Assembly (NCBI GenBank): GCA_037957365.1
Contig: JARHVA010000350.1
Coordinates: 291,501-355,500, forward strand
Direction of reading: 5' to 3'
Source: Torreya grandis
Lineage: Eukaryota > Streptophyta > Pinopsida > Cupressales > Taxaceae
Length of the DNA: 64,000 nucleotides
The first letter of the stretch is position 1; every line of letters begins with the position of its first letter. The notes below the pieces were generated by a model, which searched no databases, was not told where the DNA came from, and was given only the letters and a program-made list of their open reading frames with translations. Shown here in pieces: positions 49,991 through 62,047 of the stretch. Made by a program: the position numbers and the translations under genes.

Positions 49991-50931
49991 GTTGGTCTAG
50001 TGGCACCTTGCTCAAGATGTAGCAACTTGGATTAAAGAGATCTTATCTCTTGCATAAAGGATGCCACATTCAGAGATAGGGATGTTTTAGCTGTAACTAG
50101 TGGCATATAGGTAGGTCAAGCTACTATAGGGGGTTGTTGAGACATAGTTGCCCTTGTAGTGTCATTTTCAACTGGTTTCTCTATGGTTTATTATTTGTTG
50201 TTCCTCTTATAATATTTTAAGCATGTCATCTTACATGTTAAGATGTTTTGTTAAGAGTTCTTGAATTTATCTCTTATCAGTTTCATCAAAACTAGTGTAT
50301 TTGGCCATTGTTAAAGTAGGAAAATAATTTGAGAAGTGTTTGATTTTTATACAATAATTTTTTATAGACCAAGTGCTAGAAAAGTAAAATATTGAATAGA
50401 GGAAATTTAAAATCCTAGAAATAGTTAATTGTAAATTACATGAAAAGGATACGAAGTGTGCAAACATGTAAGCTGATACTTCAAGAAGAAATGGGACCTA
50501 GTAGATGTAACTAGGGATTTGAATAATGATTATATGGAGAATTTACTATGAATTTTTGATTTAAATATGCAATTGAAAAATTATAAATTTAGAGGAAAAT
50601 TAGTTATTTAATGGGACCTAGTAGATGCAACTAGATTTTTGGAAAAAGTAAATATTTTTTATTTTTTAATATAAATTTTTGAATTTGATATTGATTTTTT
50701 TATTTTAATATGTAACTAAAATTTAGAAAATGATTGGAAAATTACTAAAAAAATTACTATGAGCTAGTTGATGCAACTCGGGTTTGAAATAAATTTATTT
50801 TAAAATTTACTACAAAATTCTAAAATTTGAGAGGAAATTGTAATTTTAATATTCATGAAAAAAATTACATATTGATGGGAAAAATTAGCTAAGAATTTAT
50901 CTTAGGGTTTCTAAGGTTTTTATATGAAATT

Positions 50932-50954
50932 CAAAGTAAGTCAGGTTCACCAAA
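50932..50954 (-). promoter_or_regulatory. Primer-binding site of B2
   Basis: TGGTGAACCTGACTTACTTT on the minus strand, directly inside the 5' LTR. It differs from B1 at one of the first 15 bases. Assignment to tRNA-Arg is tentative. Confidence 0.55.
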
Positions 50955-52162
50955 TGATTTATTATTTTTGGGAAACTATATTTTTAATTACTAAATAACA
51001 AATAGATATGAGTAAATAAAATTATTAAATAATAGATAATAATTAGGCTACTAATTTGTGAAATTTGACTGTAGTTAGGGCTTTTCTAAAACTAGTAGTG
51101 AGAGAGAGAAAATTAAACTTATCTAATTTTATGTTATTCCAACTAAGATAGGATCTATAAATATGTGTGTACACTTTGGAGACTGTCACAAATAGGAATC
51201 TGGAGATTATTTCTTGATTAGATAGGAGCACCAAAAGTGGGACACCCTAGGTTTTGGTGTTGTAGCTTTATCTCGATGTTGTTGTCCTAGTGATATAAGC
51301 TTTTTGGGTTTTATGTGTTAGGTCTATGTGACCTTGCCTATAAAATATCAAATCCTAAAATTCTAGGATCTCATTATGTACCTAATTTAGTCTTAAAAAC
51401 CCTAGGTCCTCTTTGTACTTGAACTTAAATGTAAAATTTGTAGAAAGGATAAGAGGGGTTAGTGTGTAAAGGTTACACTGGATGCACTTCACACCCCATG
51501 TGTGGGCATGTTTCCTACATACTAATACTTTGAAGAGGAATCAAGCTATATGTATTTCTCCCATTAAAGTGCTTGGTGTAATAGTGTCATGAAAATGAAA
51601 ATAAATGCAAAACTAGATATACTTGGAATGACTAGGAACTGGTATAAAGGTTTGAATAAGCTTGAAATGTTATTAGATGGTTATATGTAGAGAATAGGGA
51701 AAAGTGCTTGAGTAATCTTTATTTTATTCTTTTTTCTCTCTTGTAAATGAGTGCCAACCCTTCTAAATGTAATTTTAGTGGCCTTTTATATGGGTTTTAA
51801 TGATCATAGGTTAAATTAATTCACATTAGGTTGACATGAATTAGGATAAGGATTTGGAATAATATGATGATTGGAAGCCAAAATGTATTGGGAAAATAAC
51901 ACTATAAATAAGACACCCTGGGTTTTAGCATTGTAGTCTAATTTTGGGAACTATTTTCCATGCTTGATGGGACTTGGGGGGGATGTATTAAGCATGAAAA
52001 GAGAAATTTGGGTCTATAAGGGTTCAGTCTAAGAGGCTGTAAATGACTAGGAATTAGTGAAAACATGCCTATGAGGGTAATGAGAGAAATCAAGATGGAC
52101 CTATGAATTGGGTGTCATTAACCACACTCAAGTTACCAAATTTCACATTTTATATGACTATA
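50955..52162 (-). repeat. 5' LTR of B2
   Basis: Direct partner of 44083-45285. On the minus strand it begins TATAGTCATATAAAATG and ends AATAAATCA. The region 49991-50931, between this LTR and gag, is leader with no gene. Confidence 0.85.
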
Positions 52163-52897
52163 GATTCCAAAATGGTCACCTATAATTAATTATAGGTACC
52201 TACAGTCTCATGACATAAACCTTAGAGGATGAAAACATGAAAACATGGATATTTTCTAATTTAAGTTGGTTCTAGAGGATATAAATAAATAATATCTTAT
52301 TTATCATAGTTTTATGGGGTTTTAAATCACCCATAAGACCTATGTTACTCTAACAATGGTCAACTATAGTTGATTGTAGCATGATAGTGAGCTAGAACAT
52401 GGTAGTTTAGAAGATGGCATATCAAAGTTATGATGTGAAAAAGTAAAAATGACTATTATATGGCCTAATTAATTTAAAAATGGTTTTAAGGTAGTATATA
52501 ATCTCTAAAATTAAAAAAAATCACATAAAGGTATGGTATTTTAAAGCAAGTGACAGTCACAATTGCCTGCAATCTTGTCTAACCAAGTAGAAGATGAACA
52601 ATGAAATGTTTGATAAAGGTTTTGATTATCAACATGTTTAAATGGAATCCATAGTGGTGATTCACATTTTACCTCATGCACATCATAATGGAAAATAGGG
52701 GGAAAATGGGTTTTCAAAAACAACCTACATCTAATACACATAATCTTGCAGATAATTAGTGTATAGAAGTTTGTCTTAGGTATTGTGATATTTGAAGGTG
52801 ATATTAATATGATCTAGATCTAAAATTAATTATAAAATGTCCCCATCACTTATTTAATCCTATCATACATATTTTTTATTGAGATAATAGGGGAGAT

Positions 52898-52925
52898 GCC
52901 CTCTATTCTATCTCAGATAGAGGGC
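52898..52925 (+). promoter_or_regulatory. Conserved hairpin in the A2 5' LTR
   Basis: GCCCTCTAT and ATAGAGGGC form a 9-bp perfect inverted repeat around a 10-base loop. The other LTR keeps GCCCTCT....AGAGGGC at 61491-61518. The role is unknown; it lies upstream of the TATA box, so it would be in U3. Confidence 0.55.
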
Positions 52926-53614
52926 ACTCCTAGATGTGCAAACCCTACAAGGTTAGTGAGATATGATGAGAAAGTGAGTTTGGAAGTGTTGGACCTTTAC
53001 AAGGCGGTATGAGAAGACATTTCAAACATATATGAATATTTATAATTCCCCAAAAGTGTTAAAAACCAAGCATAATGGCTCAAACTCATAAATGTATAGG
53101 TAGACCTATTAGGTCTTAACTAGGCCTAATGCCTAAAAGGGGTGTAGCTTCACTTTTAATACCAAGTTAACATTGTATAGAATTATAAAACCTTCATGGG
53201 GAGTTATATATATTTTATATCCTTTAATATTCAGATAAATACAAGACAAAGTCATTTCTTGGCCTAAGAGCATGATATGGTGCACAGAATGCCTTAAAGA
53301 GCTTAAGAGGCTAACTTTGAAAGCTCATACTTGTATGGATGTCTAGAATGGAGACCTAAGGAGATAGGATATGTTGGATATGGTCACAAAAAAGGTTTTA
53401 ATGGAATTTATTTGGTATTTTAATATCACATATTTATGAACAATCTTTAGAGTTCAAAACTAACCAAAACCCTCAAAAACCCTTGATAATGACCCGATGG
53501 GTAAGATGAGGAATTAAAGACATTAAAGAGGGATATTATAAATATTAAAGTGACTTTTAATTATATAATACTCCCTAATAATATTTCACATCAAGTTTTA
53601 TTCTACATTACTTG

Positions 53615-53622
53615 TATAAATA
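53615..53622 (+). promoter_or_regulatory. TATA box of the A2 5' LTR
   Basis: TATAAATA followed by GGGTAC, about 1.4 kb upstream of the LTR end. It is the clearest core promoter candidate of A2. Confidence 0.55.
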
Positions 53623-55035
53623 GGGTACAAAATTGCTTTTCTTGATAGTTTTTGATGTTTTTTAGGTTCAAGTGAGAGTTGGAAGATTTAAGTAAATTTG
53701 AGAGGAAAATTGAGACCTAATATAACTACTAATATCCACTTTTTTCTTCAAAATATCTAACAAGTATCTATGCTAACAACTCCAATTTAGCTAGTCCAAA
53801 ATGACATAGTGAATGAATAATGATCAACTAATAAGAAGGTGATAACTTCAATTGAGAAACCTTTATAATTTTTTCATAATGAATCTAAGGTTAGGATGAT
53901 TCTTTAAAAGTATCACATCACCCTCTATATTGACTATTTTTAGAAACTAAAACACACCTTGGTGTTGAGTGTGAAGGATGAGTGAAAGAAGGGTGATTAT
54001 GAATGTAGAAAGTGAGAACACTTATTTAGAAGAATATTGATGATTAGGGACACATACAATGAATTTTGGGACCTATTTATAAACCCCACTTCATATTGAA
54101 ATCATATTATATATTCCTATTTTTTTTTGCAGTGCTCATGGAAGGTCAAATGATGAGGACAATTTTAAGAATCCAGCTAAGAGATCTCTATGAAAGATTT
54201 GAGGAATTTCATTCCCTTGAGGGAAATTTGTCCAATTATACATTATATGTTCTATCTAATACCTCATTATCATGTATATTCAACTCCTTTTCTTAGCTTG
54301 GCACCTTTTCTTGTGACTCTTAGACTTCATTCTTCTCTCTCCTCTCTCACATTCTATATGTACAAAACATTTTGGCTCTTGATTCGTAATTCCACATCAT
54401 GTATGGTGAAGCCCTAATTGTTTTATGTTGTAATTTTCCTTTGAATAATACAAAAATATATTTTTGAGTTCACAAACGTCTTGTATAAGTGTGCAAAGTG
54501 ATGAATGGTGAAGTCTAGTGATTCTATCCTTTCTTTTCCTTATCTTTTCATGTGTAGTATAAGAATTTATCATTATAACAAGTCATATGGAGTTTAGATA
54601 GTGTGTTTGGATACCTTAAAGTTTTTAAGTGTCCTTAGATTTAGAAACATGATATCTGGTCTACTTACCTTGAGTTGTTTCATGCATATAACCTCTATAT
54701 TGAAATACTAATGTTATAACAGCTTAGGTCTTTGAAGCTAGTTTGTAGGTCTTATTACATAGTGAAAGAAGTATCATATCATAGTTTATATCTTCATTGT
54801 GTATCAAACCCTTATAGTATATTTATTTCATGCATACTTATATCCATTTTACTACAAGAAAATAGTTAGTTTAGGTAAAAATGACTTCAAGGAAAATTTA
54901 GGGAGCTAGCCTTTAAACCTAGATGTTTAATTCTACTATAGGTAAACCCACATACTTATAAGTATTCCAATATTTAAAAAATATTATAACGTGATTTAAA
55001 AACCTCCTCTAGGTTGAAATATTTGGTTGTAATAG

Positions 55036-55057
55036 TTTTGGCATGTTTTGTGGGACC
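55036..55057 (+). promoter_or_regulatory. Primer-binding-like motif of A2
   Basis: TTTTGGCATGTTTTGTGGGA occupies the same place after the LTR as in A1 and shares TTTTGG and GTGGGACC with it. Confidence 0.5.
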
Positions 55058-55376
55058 TATTATTCTAAAGACAACTTGTTAAGTTGAATTTTGGTATTGA
55101 AAACATCAGTTGTGTATTGGTGTGCTACTCAACATTTGGAAACTCCATTCAAGGTAAAATATAGTTTTATACCACTATTTTTTCATATATTTTCTCTCAT
55201 ACTTAATTGTCCTTAATAGGTCATCTTCTAGTATAGTGTTCAATCACATTAACCCACCTATTCAAGCTAAACTTCCTCTTGAAGATTAACACCCTTATCC
55301 TATTCTACCCTTTGAATAGAAAGATGACTTTTCTAGCCAATAGTACCAAGAGAGTGCGGAATATATTGAATAAAAC

Positions 55377-56075
55377 ATGGCCAAGAAACATGAATTCTTT
55401 ACCTTTAGTACTAATAATCTAATCCATCTTGATGCATATGATGCCATTGCTCCTAATGCTACAAAGAGTTTTCCTATATTCAATGGTGAAGGCCATTTTA
55501 CTCCTATTGAACACATTAGGGACATTTGAATTTTTTTTATTTTCCACAATGTCACTAAGGAGAATATTTCCATTAGACTCCTTACCATGTCCCTTAGAGG
55601 GAAAACACTTGACTGGTATTTGACTTTGTGCAGTAGATGTATCACAACATCAGATGACTTTGGAGTGTTTCTAACTTCAATATTTGAGGATAAGAGTGAC
55701 CACACTTCACTCATACATCAGATTAATGTGATCCAAATATACCCTAAGGAAATAATGAGTGAATTCATTGAGAGGTTCAAAAATACTTGGTGTAAGTTAC
55801 CACCTCCCATGAGACCACCTACTAGCTTTGTTTTTCCTACATACTTGAGAGTCATTAGTACTGATATTGCCATCATGCTTCAATCCATGGGTGGTTTCAC
55901 TCTTCCCAAAGCATATGAAATTACCATTATATATGATAATTTCCTCATTCAAGTAATAAATTTTCCTCCTAACGTTTTTATGCCTTTGATTCCTATTGTT
56001 CTTATTACTGCTCCAAACATTACCCAAGTTCCTAATGAAAATGCTAAGTCAAAGTTTACTCCTAAGAACGAATGA
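55377..56075 (+). pseudogene. Gag of A2, one internal stop
   Basis: From ATG at 55377 a single frame of about 232 codons begins MAKKHEFFTFSTNN. It runs through FPIFNGEGHFTPIEHIRDI, a TGA (55527-55529), then IFFIFHNVTKENISIRLLTM, LRGKTLDWYL, SDDFGVFLTSIFEDKSDH, EFIERFKNTWCKLPP, DIAIMLQSMGG and LPKAYEI. The order F..F.G.....IEHI, RL...SL.G.A..WY, W.DF......F, F..RF...W..L is that of a plant Retrotrans_gag domain. The upstream part of the internal region (55058-55376) is leader. One stop in 232 codons, in an otherwise decayed element, suggests Gag stayed useful until late. Confidence 0.8.
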
Positions 56076-56937
56076 TATTATGTTGATTGGAGGGCAATAT
56101 GCTGAGCCTAAAAATATTATCTTAGGAAAGAAATAATTCAAAAAGGTGCTTATCAAAATTCCTATCCCTATCATGAAAAATATGGTTAAAAATATGGGAG
56201 AGGGAGAGGTTAAGGGTAGCCTAATTTCAATAGGTCTACCAATGCATATAATCCTAATTGTACCATCAACATAAGAGAGATGGTACCATTATATAACAAC
56301 TTGGTGTAAGGGTAAGAGTGGAAATAAGGAAAATTAATGGATGTCAATGAAGGTGGAGAGTAAGCTATATTTTCTCAAGGAAGAGTCACTCCTATACTAT
56401 TAGTAGAAGATGAAGTCCTAATGCAAGAAAGTGGAGGTTGGTATCCTTAAGGAGAAAATTTTACTAGCTTCTTAGTTGAAGACACATATGTGATTAATCA
56501 AAGAACTTCTTTTGTAAATGATATAATACCAAGAGGAAGTATTTTAGAGGTGATAATAATTTTCCTACAAGTTTATCTAATCCTCTTCTAAGGTAACAAG
56601 GCATGACTGGAAGCATGGCAATCCAAAATGCTCCTACACCTCTTCAAAATTAGAATGTGATAAGGTTTAATCAAGGTGCCTCAATTTATAAAGTTATAAC
56701 AACTTATTTTCATCTAAGGACTCAATATAAAGTAAGTATTCTACATTAAACATAGTGGATTAATTGAAGAATGCTAAGGCATCCATTTCCCCTTAGGATG
56801 TCCTTTATATGCCTGGCTAAAAATAACTCTTGTAAAAATAGCTTTCTACCATCCGTGCTAGTCCTCCCTCATCAAAAAATGGCCATGGTAATTTATCTCT
56901 TACTAATTCCCCTAAAAATATTATGTAATAATCTACC
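56076..56937 (+). other. Gag-protease linker of A2
   Basis: No intact frame. Short readable pieces are low in complexity (for example KNMGEGEVKGSLI near 56190). It is probably the disordered linker between Gag and the protease. Confidence 0.4.
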
Positions 56938-57433
56938 AAGTCTGAGAAACCTCCACCCTTTTACCTCACACTCATTATGGGTGATAAACTAGTCCACAAT
57001 TACATAGTTGATAGTAGAACCTATACATCAGTGATGCCAAAAGTTTTATTTAATAATTTGGGCCTAAAGTATGAAACCCATGGTAAATGAGTGCTTTAGT
57101 TAGATGGTACACCTACTAAGAAAATAGGGTTAATCAAAGGTTCTAAGGTGTTTCTTTATGACTTTCTTTGTTTCCCCATCCTTCAAGACATTGTTGTTGT
57201 GGACTTGTTTGCTCACTTTAAATAGCCTTTCAAGATATTTCAAAACCAATATAGGTGGTAACATCTCAAATGACTGGTCCTTCTTGGCCTTTAGGACAAG
57301 ATATGGAACAAATGTGACCATAAGAACTCATCCACTTGTAAGGTTACACATTGAGCCTTATGTAGAGTCAAGCTCAAATTTGAATTGTGTAATAAATGAG
57401 AAAGAAGAGTCTAATGTGTATAATTTTACTTAG
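56938..57433 (+). pseudogene. Retropepsin remnant of A2
   Basis: One frame gives KPPPFYLTLIMGDKLVHNYI, then V-D-S-R-T-Y-T-S-V-M-P, LGLKYETHGK and VLQLDGTPTKKIGLIKGSKV. After a frame change the open frame 57158-57433 gives NIGGNISNDWSFLAFRTRYG followed by TNVTIRTHPL. The first half matches plant Ty3 retropepsins (FY..L.IGDKLV....VDSGAS..VMP). The catalytic DSG reads DSR, so it would be inactive. It follows Gag in the same orientation. Confidence 0.65.
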
Positions 57434-58525
57434 TCCATTCTTGAAGGCATAGCTAACTTGTTTCTAGATGAGTATGGTGAATATTAATATGAACATGATC
57501 CATATCACTACTTTGAAAAAATTAACCTTGGCACTTATATCATCTATGAAGAAGCATTTGAGCAAGTTGAGGTGAGTGTTGATCATTATTTTTCACAAGA
57601 TGTTGAAAATAACTATATGATCCATGTGTATGATGATGAAACATTGAAGAGCCTAATAGATCACCATGATGGGAAGAATGTTGTCTTTTTCCCTTAATTG
57701 ATGAGGTTTCCCTTGATGATTAAATCCATAAGGAAGAGGAAGATGATGTATGGAAAATATTCAATGCCATATTGAATTTGATCAGTTAAGCAATACTAAC
57801 CCTCCTCCTAAGAAGTGTATATCTAATGATTGTGTTAATAAGCCTAATGATCAAGTTATTGAGTGTCTCACCAAGAATCTAAAAAAATGTCTTGTTTTGA
57901 ATGACAATGAACTATGGTAAAGGTTTTATTCCATATTCCAAGAATTTGATCATTTGGGTAAGACTCCTCCTTCTCCAAAATATTTCATATCTAATGTCAA
58001 GTTTGCTAACGAGACTAATGAGCAAGTTGTTTATTACTCTATCAAAATGAAGGTATATGCCAAATCATTATTCAAGGGTCTTTAGTCATAAAAGAGATTC
58101 ATGAAGCTACTTCCCAAGATGTTTAAAACATGAAGGATGAGGTCACAGTAGATTTAGTTGTGCTTGAATAATAGACAAGAGATCCATCTGAGGTAGAATA
58201 ATTTACAGAGGTGTTGGAGCATAAAGAATAGGAACTTGATGATCATATACATCAAGTATAATCTCCCCAAGGGGAGAGAAAATTCTAGGTAGTTTTCATG
58301 CTTCTTAATACTCAATTTTAGTGTATATTAGATATGACAAAGATCAAGTTAGTTTCAAAAACAATTAAGGACCTTGTAGGCATGAGAAGACATAAATATG
58401 GTAAGCTTCTTAACCATCTACATATTCAAGTGGTTGATGATGTGCCTAATTTACATGAAAAATTACTTTCATGGAGTGAAAAATATGAAATAAGAACCAT
58501 TTTGACAATGGTTGAAGCATGGTAA
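57434..58525 (+). pseudogene. Acidic reading frame of A2, related to A1
   Basis: Broken frames on the + strand are rich in Asp, Glu, Lys and His, for example YEHDPYHYFEKINLGTYIIY and EQVEVSVDHYFSQDVENNYM. Near 57910-58055 they read LW.RFYSIFQEFDHLGKTPP, ISNVKFANETNEQVVYYSIK. This corresponds to LWKNINFICKEFEKLGK...FISN.......YSIK in A1. The last open stretch (58334-58525, 63 codons) has no known relative. It sits where integrase and reverse transcriptase would be in a full element, but no catalytic motif is visible. Function unknown. Confidence 0.55.
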
Positions 58526-58723
58526 GCTATTTTTCACCTCAAAATTGAGGTCTTGTAAATACTAGGTTAGTGTGTCTTTATTTTAGTTGTGTGTGTGTTC
58601 TATAAGTTTTCTTGAGAACACATGTTTATTTCTTTTGGTGTGTCCTATTTTGTGTGTATTTCCTTTTTGTTTTGTCTAGTTTCAAATTAAAATTGAGTGT
58701 AAATTTTTTGAATAAGTTACTCC
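58526..58723 (+). other. 3' untranslated stretch of A2
   Basis: T-rich, no gene. It resembles 18480-18660 of A1, with the same TTTTGTGTGTATTTCCTTTT-like composition before the conserved block. Confidence 0.4.
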
Positions 58724-58796
58724 ATGTCCCAATAGATAGGATTAGGCTACTAGTCTTGTCATAACAAGCATACCACCCCTAGGAAATCACTAAGAA
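58724..58796 (+). promoter_or_regulatory. Conserved block before the 3' LTR of A2
   Basis: From CATGTCCCAATAGATAGGAT to CACTAAGAA, matching A1 18665-18737 over its whole length. This should hold the plus-strand priming site. Confidence 0.55.
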
Positions 58797-61700
58797 TGTT
58801 GACTATTTTGAGAAAAACTCAAAATAGGTCAACCCTCTATAGGAAAAAACTTTATATAGGGTATATTATAATGTTATATGGTGTGTAATGGTTAATTTTA
58901 TGTCATTTAATGTGTTATTATCCTTGGTCATAGTTAAATCTAGTCCTAAGTCATTCTATGTCACTTAGGGTCACTTTTAGAGTCATTTACAAAGGTAGTA
59001 AAATTTTAATTGGTATGAAAGTGTTACAACACATCTTTCAATGTCAAATATATCATAAAATTATAATTATTTTCAGTTCTAATTGAACACTTGTAGGTTC
59101 TTATTTGAAACCAAGAAAATAGTTGAAAATAAGGAAGTTTTTGTAGTTGTACAACATATAAAGGAGTATGAGTTTTTTGAAGTGTGTGAAATGACCCTTA
59201 ATATTCCATAAATATATTTAAATGATTTGTAATATTTTAAAATATCAAAAATAGACCAAGACCATTCTATTTCTCCATCACTCTACTAGACATGCAAAAT
59301 TAGTCAACATGTCTTCTGATGGTATACCCAGTAGGAGAGTTTTCAGGTCAAATTACATTGGTGGTAGATATCAAACTTAGTTTAATTAATTTTCATGGTA
59401 ATATTTTGAATAATGATTTTTTGTGCTTTATGAACCATCCTTTAGAAGTTGACTATCTCATTTTGCATGTTAATCCCCATACCCTGAAGGTTTTCTTCTT
59501 GTTTGAGTTGTTCCATACAAACCACTTACTAAAATTGATTTGAGAGGATGTTTAATTACTTATTTCATGGTTTCCATTATTTTTTTCATGTTTTGAGGTT
59601 TTTTTATGAGATCAAACTTCTAATGTTGTAGGTTGAGTACACTAATGGACTTACAATCAGGTTTCATTAATTACAGAGGGTTCTTATCTTTTTGGTGGTT
59701 TTATATGAGCAGGATAGGTTTTATTTCACATATACAATATCATTTAATTCACATATTTAGTTTTAAAATGTTTCACTTAAACCTTACTCAAGAATGTGAC
59801 ACACAGTTAGCTCCCTATAACTATCCATCTATAGTTAGTTGAATGTAGTGTATGAAAGCTTATCCAAAATCCATGGAGATGTAATGAACATTATAAGAGG
59901 GTTTTAACATATTATTATAATGTTATACATCAATCTAAGCTTCCCAAAGTAACATATGACTGATTGTGATGACTCATTCAATCCCTAACATAATCCTTCA
60001 CCATTAATGTGTACCTATAGGTGACATAAATGAGGTTAATCATGGTGAAATAAAGTATTTGACTAGTTTCAATTTACTCATGGCGAAAATAATTCATTTT
60101 AATACCTTGAAGAGGTCTAGGAATTATTATAGACCCACATACTATGCATAGTGTCTCTATCTCATCTTGGCTATCCTTGTCTACTAATGTGTGCACACCT
60201 ACAAGATCCCACAGAGGTTTGAGCATTTGGAGTGAAGAGTTTAGACATGTTTTGAGATCCTCAAAAAGGTTTAAGAGTTGTAAAATTTCATGAGAATGAT
60301 GTCTGAAGCTATAATGTGGTAGGTAAGTTTGAATAATCATGTTCAATGTGGAGAAATTTATCTTAGGGACTTGTTACCTTAAAAGATTTGAAATAGATCA
60401 TTTCCCACTTTTGATGCTATCATGTAATAGTCTAATAGGGAGTCTAGATGAATGTTAATTCACCCATATTTTAATATTCATGTAGGGGTAACACAATACA
60501 AATGGAGGTGGATATTTGAATCTAATAAGTGATTTATAAGAATCTCCTAATTCATATATTCTTTCACTACACTCTTTCAATGTTTTCTACAAGATTTTGG
60601 ACTTCCAAGTGACTTACAGTCTAAGGTAGAATGTTAATAGAATATCACCATGTTAAATGATTATATTAAGTTTATAATCACACTAGTGTTTTAAATTAGA
60701 TCAATTAAAGTTTAAGTGTGAGGTCCTGACCTATACTATCACCTACAAGTGTGTCTTTGCTTTCAAAAGGGTTACCTACAATTGATTGTAAGTACCTATA
60801 GTCTCATGACATAAACTTTGGAAGATAGAAACATGTAATCATAGATATTTTTTAATTAAATTTAGTTCCAAATAATATAAAGAAACCCTAAGTTGTGTAT
60901 CATAGTTTCAAGTGGTTTTAAATCACCTACAGGACCTATGTTATTCCAATAATGGTCAACTACAATTGATTGTAGTATGACAATGAGCTAGAACATGGTA
61001 GTTTAGAATATGGCCTACAAAACTTATGGTGTTAAGAATTAAAAATGAATATGATATGACTAAAATAATTAAATTATTATCTTAAGGTCATATATAAACT
61101 CTAACATTTCAAATTTTCACCAAGAGGTATGGTATTTTAGAGCAAGTGACATAGTCACAATTGACTACAGTCTTATCTAGGCAAGTAGAAGTGAACAATG
61201 AAAGGTTTGATAAAGGGTTTGATGATAAAAATTATTGAATAAACTCCATATTAATGATTCACATTATAATCATTCTCATCATAATAAAAAATAATTAAAA
61301 AATGGGTTTTCAAGAATAACGTACAACCAACACACAAAATCTTGTAGATAGTGTATAGAAGTTTGTCTTGGGTCATGTGAGATTTGGAGGTGCTATTGAT
61401 ATGATCCAAAATTTAAATTAAGTACATAAAGTCCCCATCACTTAATAAATACTTTAATACCTTTTTTTTGACTAATGAAATAGGTGATATGCCCTCTATT
61501 CTATCTTAGACAGAGGGCACTCCTAAACCCACAAACTCTACAAGCTTAATGAGATATGATGAGAAAGTGAGTTTGGTGTTAGATCCTTAAAAAGATGTAT
61601 GATGAGATATGTAAAAAATATATGAATATTTATAAGGACCCATAGGTTTTATAAACCAATCATATTGGCCCAAACTCATAAAGGTATAAGTAGACCTATT

Positions 61701-62047
61701 AGGCCTTGACTAGGCCTAATGCCTGAAAGGGGTGTAGCTTCATTTTTAATAGCAAATGAGAATTTCAGAGAATTAAACCACCTTAATGTGAAGTTATAAG
61801 GTGTTTTATATCCTTTATTATGTATATAAATTCATGATAAATCCATTTCTTGGCCTAGGATCATGATAGGGTACATAGAATGCCTTGCAAAGCTCAAGTG
61901 GCTAACTTTGAAAGCTCATACCTATAGGATGTCTCGCATGGAGACCAAAGGAGATAGGATATGTTTGATAGGGTCATAAATAAGGTTTACATGGATTTTT
62001 TTTGGGGTTTTTAAGTCACAACTTTATGAATAATCCATAAAGGTCAA
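58797..62047 (+). repeat. A2 3' LTR, truncated by F
   Basis: Collinear with the three 5' LTR pieces and free of B1 and B2, so it serves as the empty-site reference for both. The hairpin copy is at 61491-61518. Homology stops at about 62047, corresponding to 53465 in the 5' LTR. Confidence 0.85.

Larger units (their letters stand above)
44083..52162 (-). mobile_element. Element B2: Tat/Ogre-like LTR retrotransposon, reverse orientation
   Basis: LTRs at 50955-52162 (5') and 44083-45285 (3') enclose gag and protease remnants on the minus strand. The A2 3' LTR around 60765 shows the empty site: TTTGCTTTCAAAAGG stands where TTTGCATT and GATTCCAAAATGG flank B2. The target duplication GCATT/GATTC is imperfect. 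B2 is the same family as B1 and the better preserved of the two for Gag. No reverse transcriptase or integrase was recognised between the protease and the 3' LTR. Confidence 0.85.
52168..55034 (+). repeat. A2 5' LTR, last piece
   Basis: Collinear with about 60770-62047 of the 3' LTR up to about 53465. Beyond that only this copy is in the window. Its last 750 bp are related to the end of the A1 LTR, including the ATGTATGGTGAAGCCCTA block near 54396. Confidence 0.85.
34423..62047 (+). mobile_element. Element A2: non-autonomous gag-protease element with about 4.84-kb LTRs
   Basis: The 5' LTR starts TGTTGACTACTTTGACC at 34423 and ends at 55034, but is split by B1 and B2. With those removed it is about 4844 bp. 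The internal region (55035-58796, 3762 bp) has a primer-binding-like motif, a Gag, a retropepsin and an acidic reading frame shared with A1, but no reverse transcriptase or integrase. The 3' LTR starts at 58797 and stays collinear with the 5' LTR until about 62047, where it is interrupted by F. The left flank is GGTTT; its partner is not in the window. Such gag-only elements need enzymes supplied by a related full element. Confidence 0.8.

Noticed and set aside
55295..55714. 139-codon minus-strand frame as a gene
   Set aside because: It is the antisense shadow of the A2 Gag, which has a recognisable domain in the + frame.
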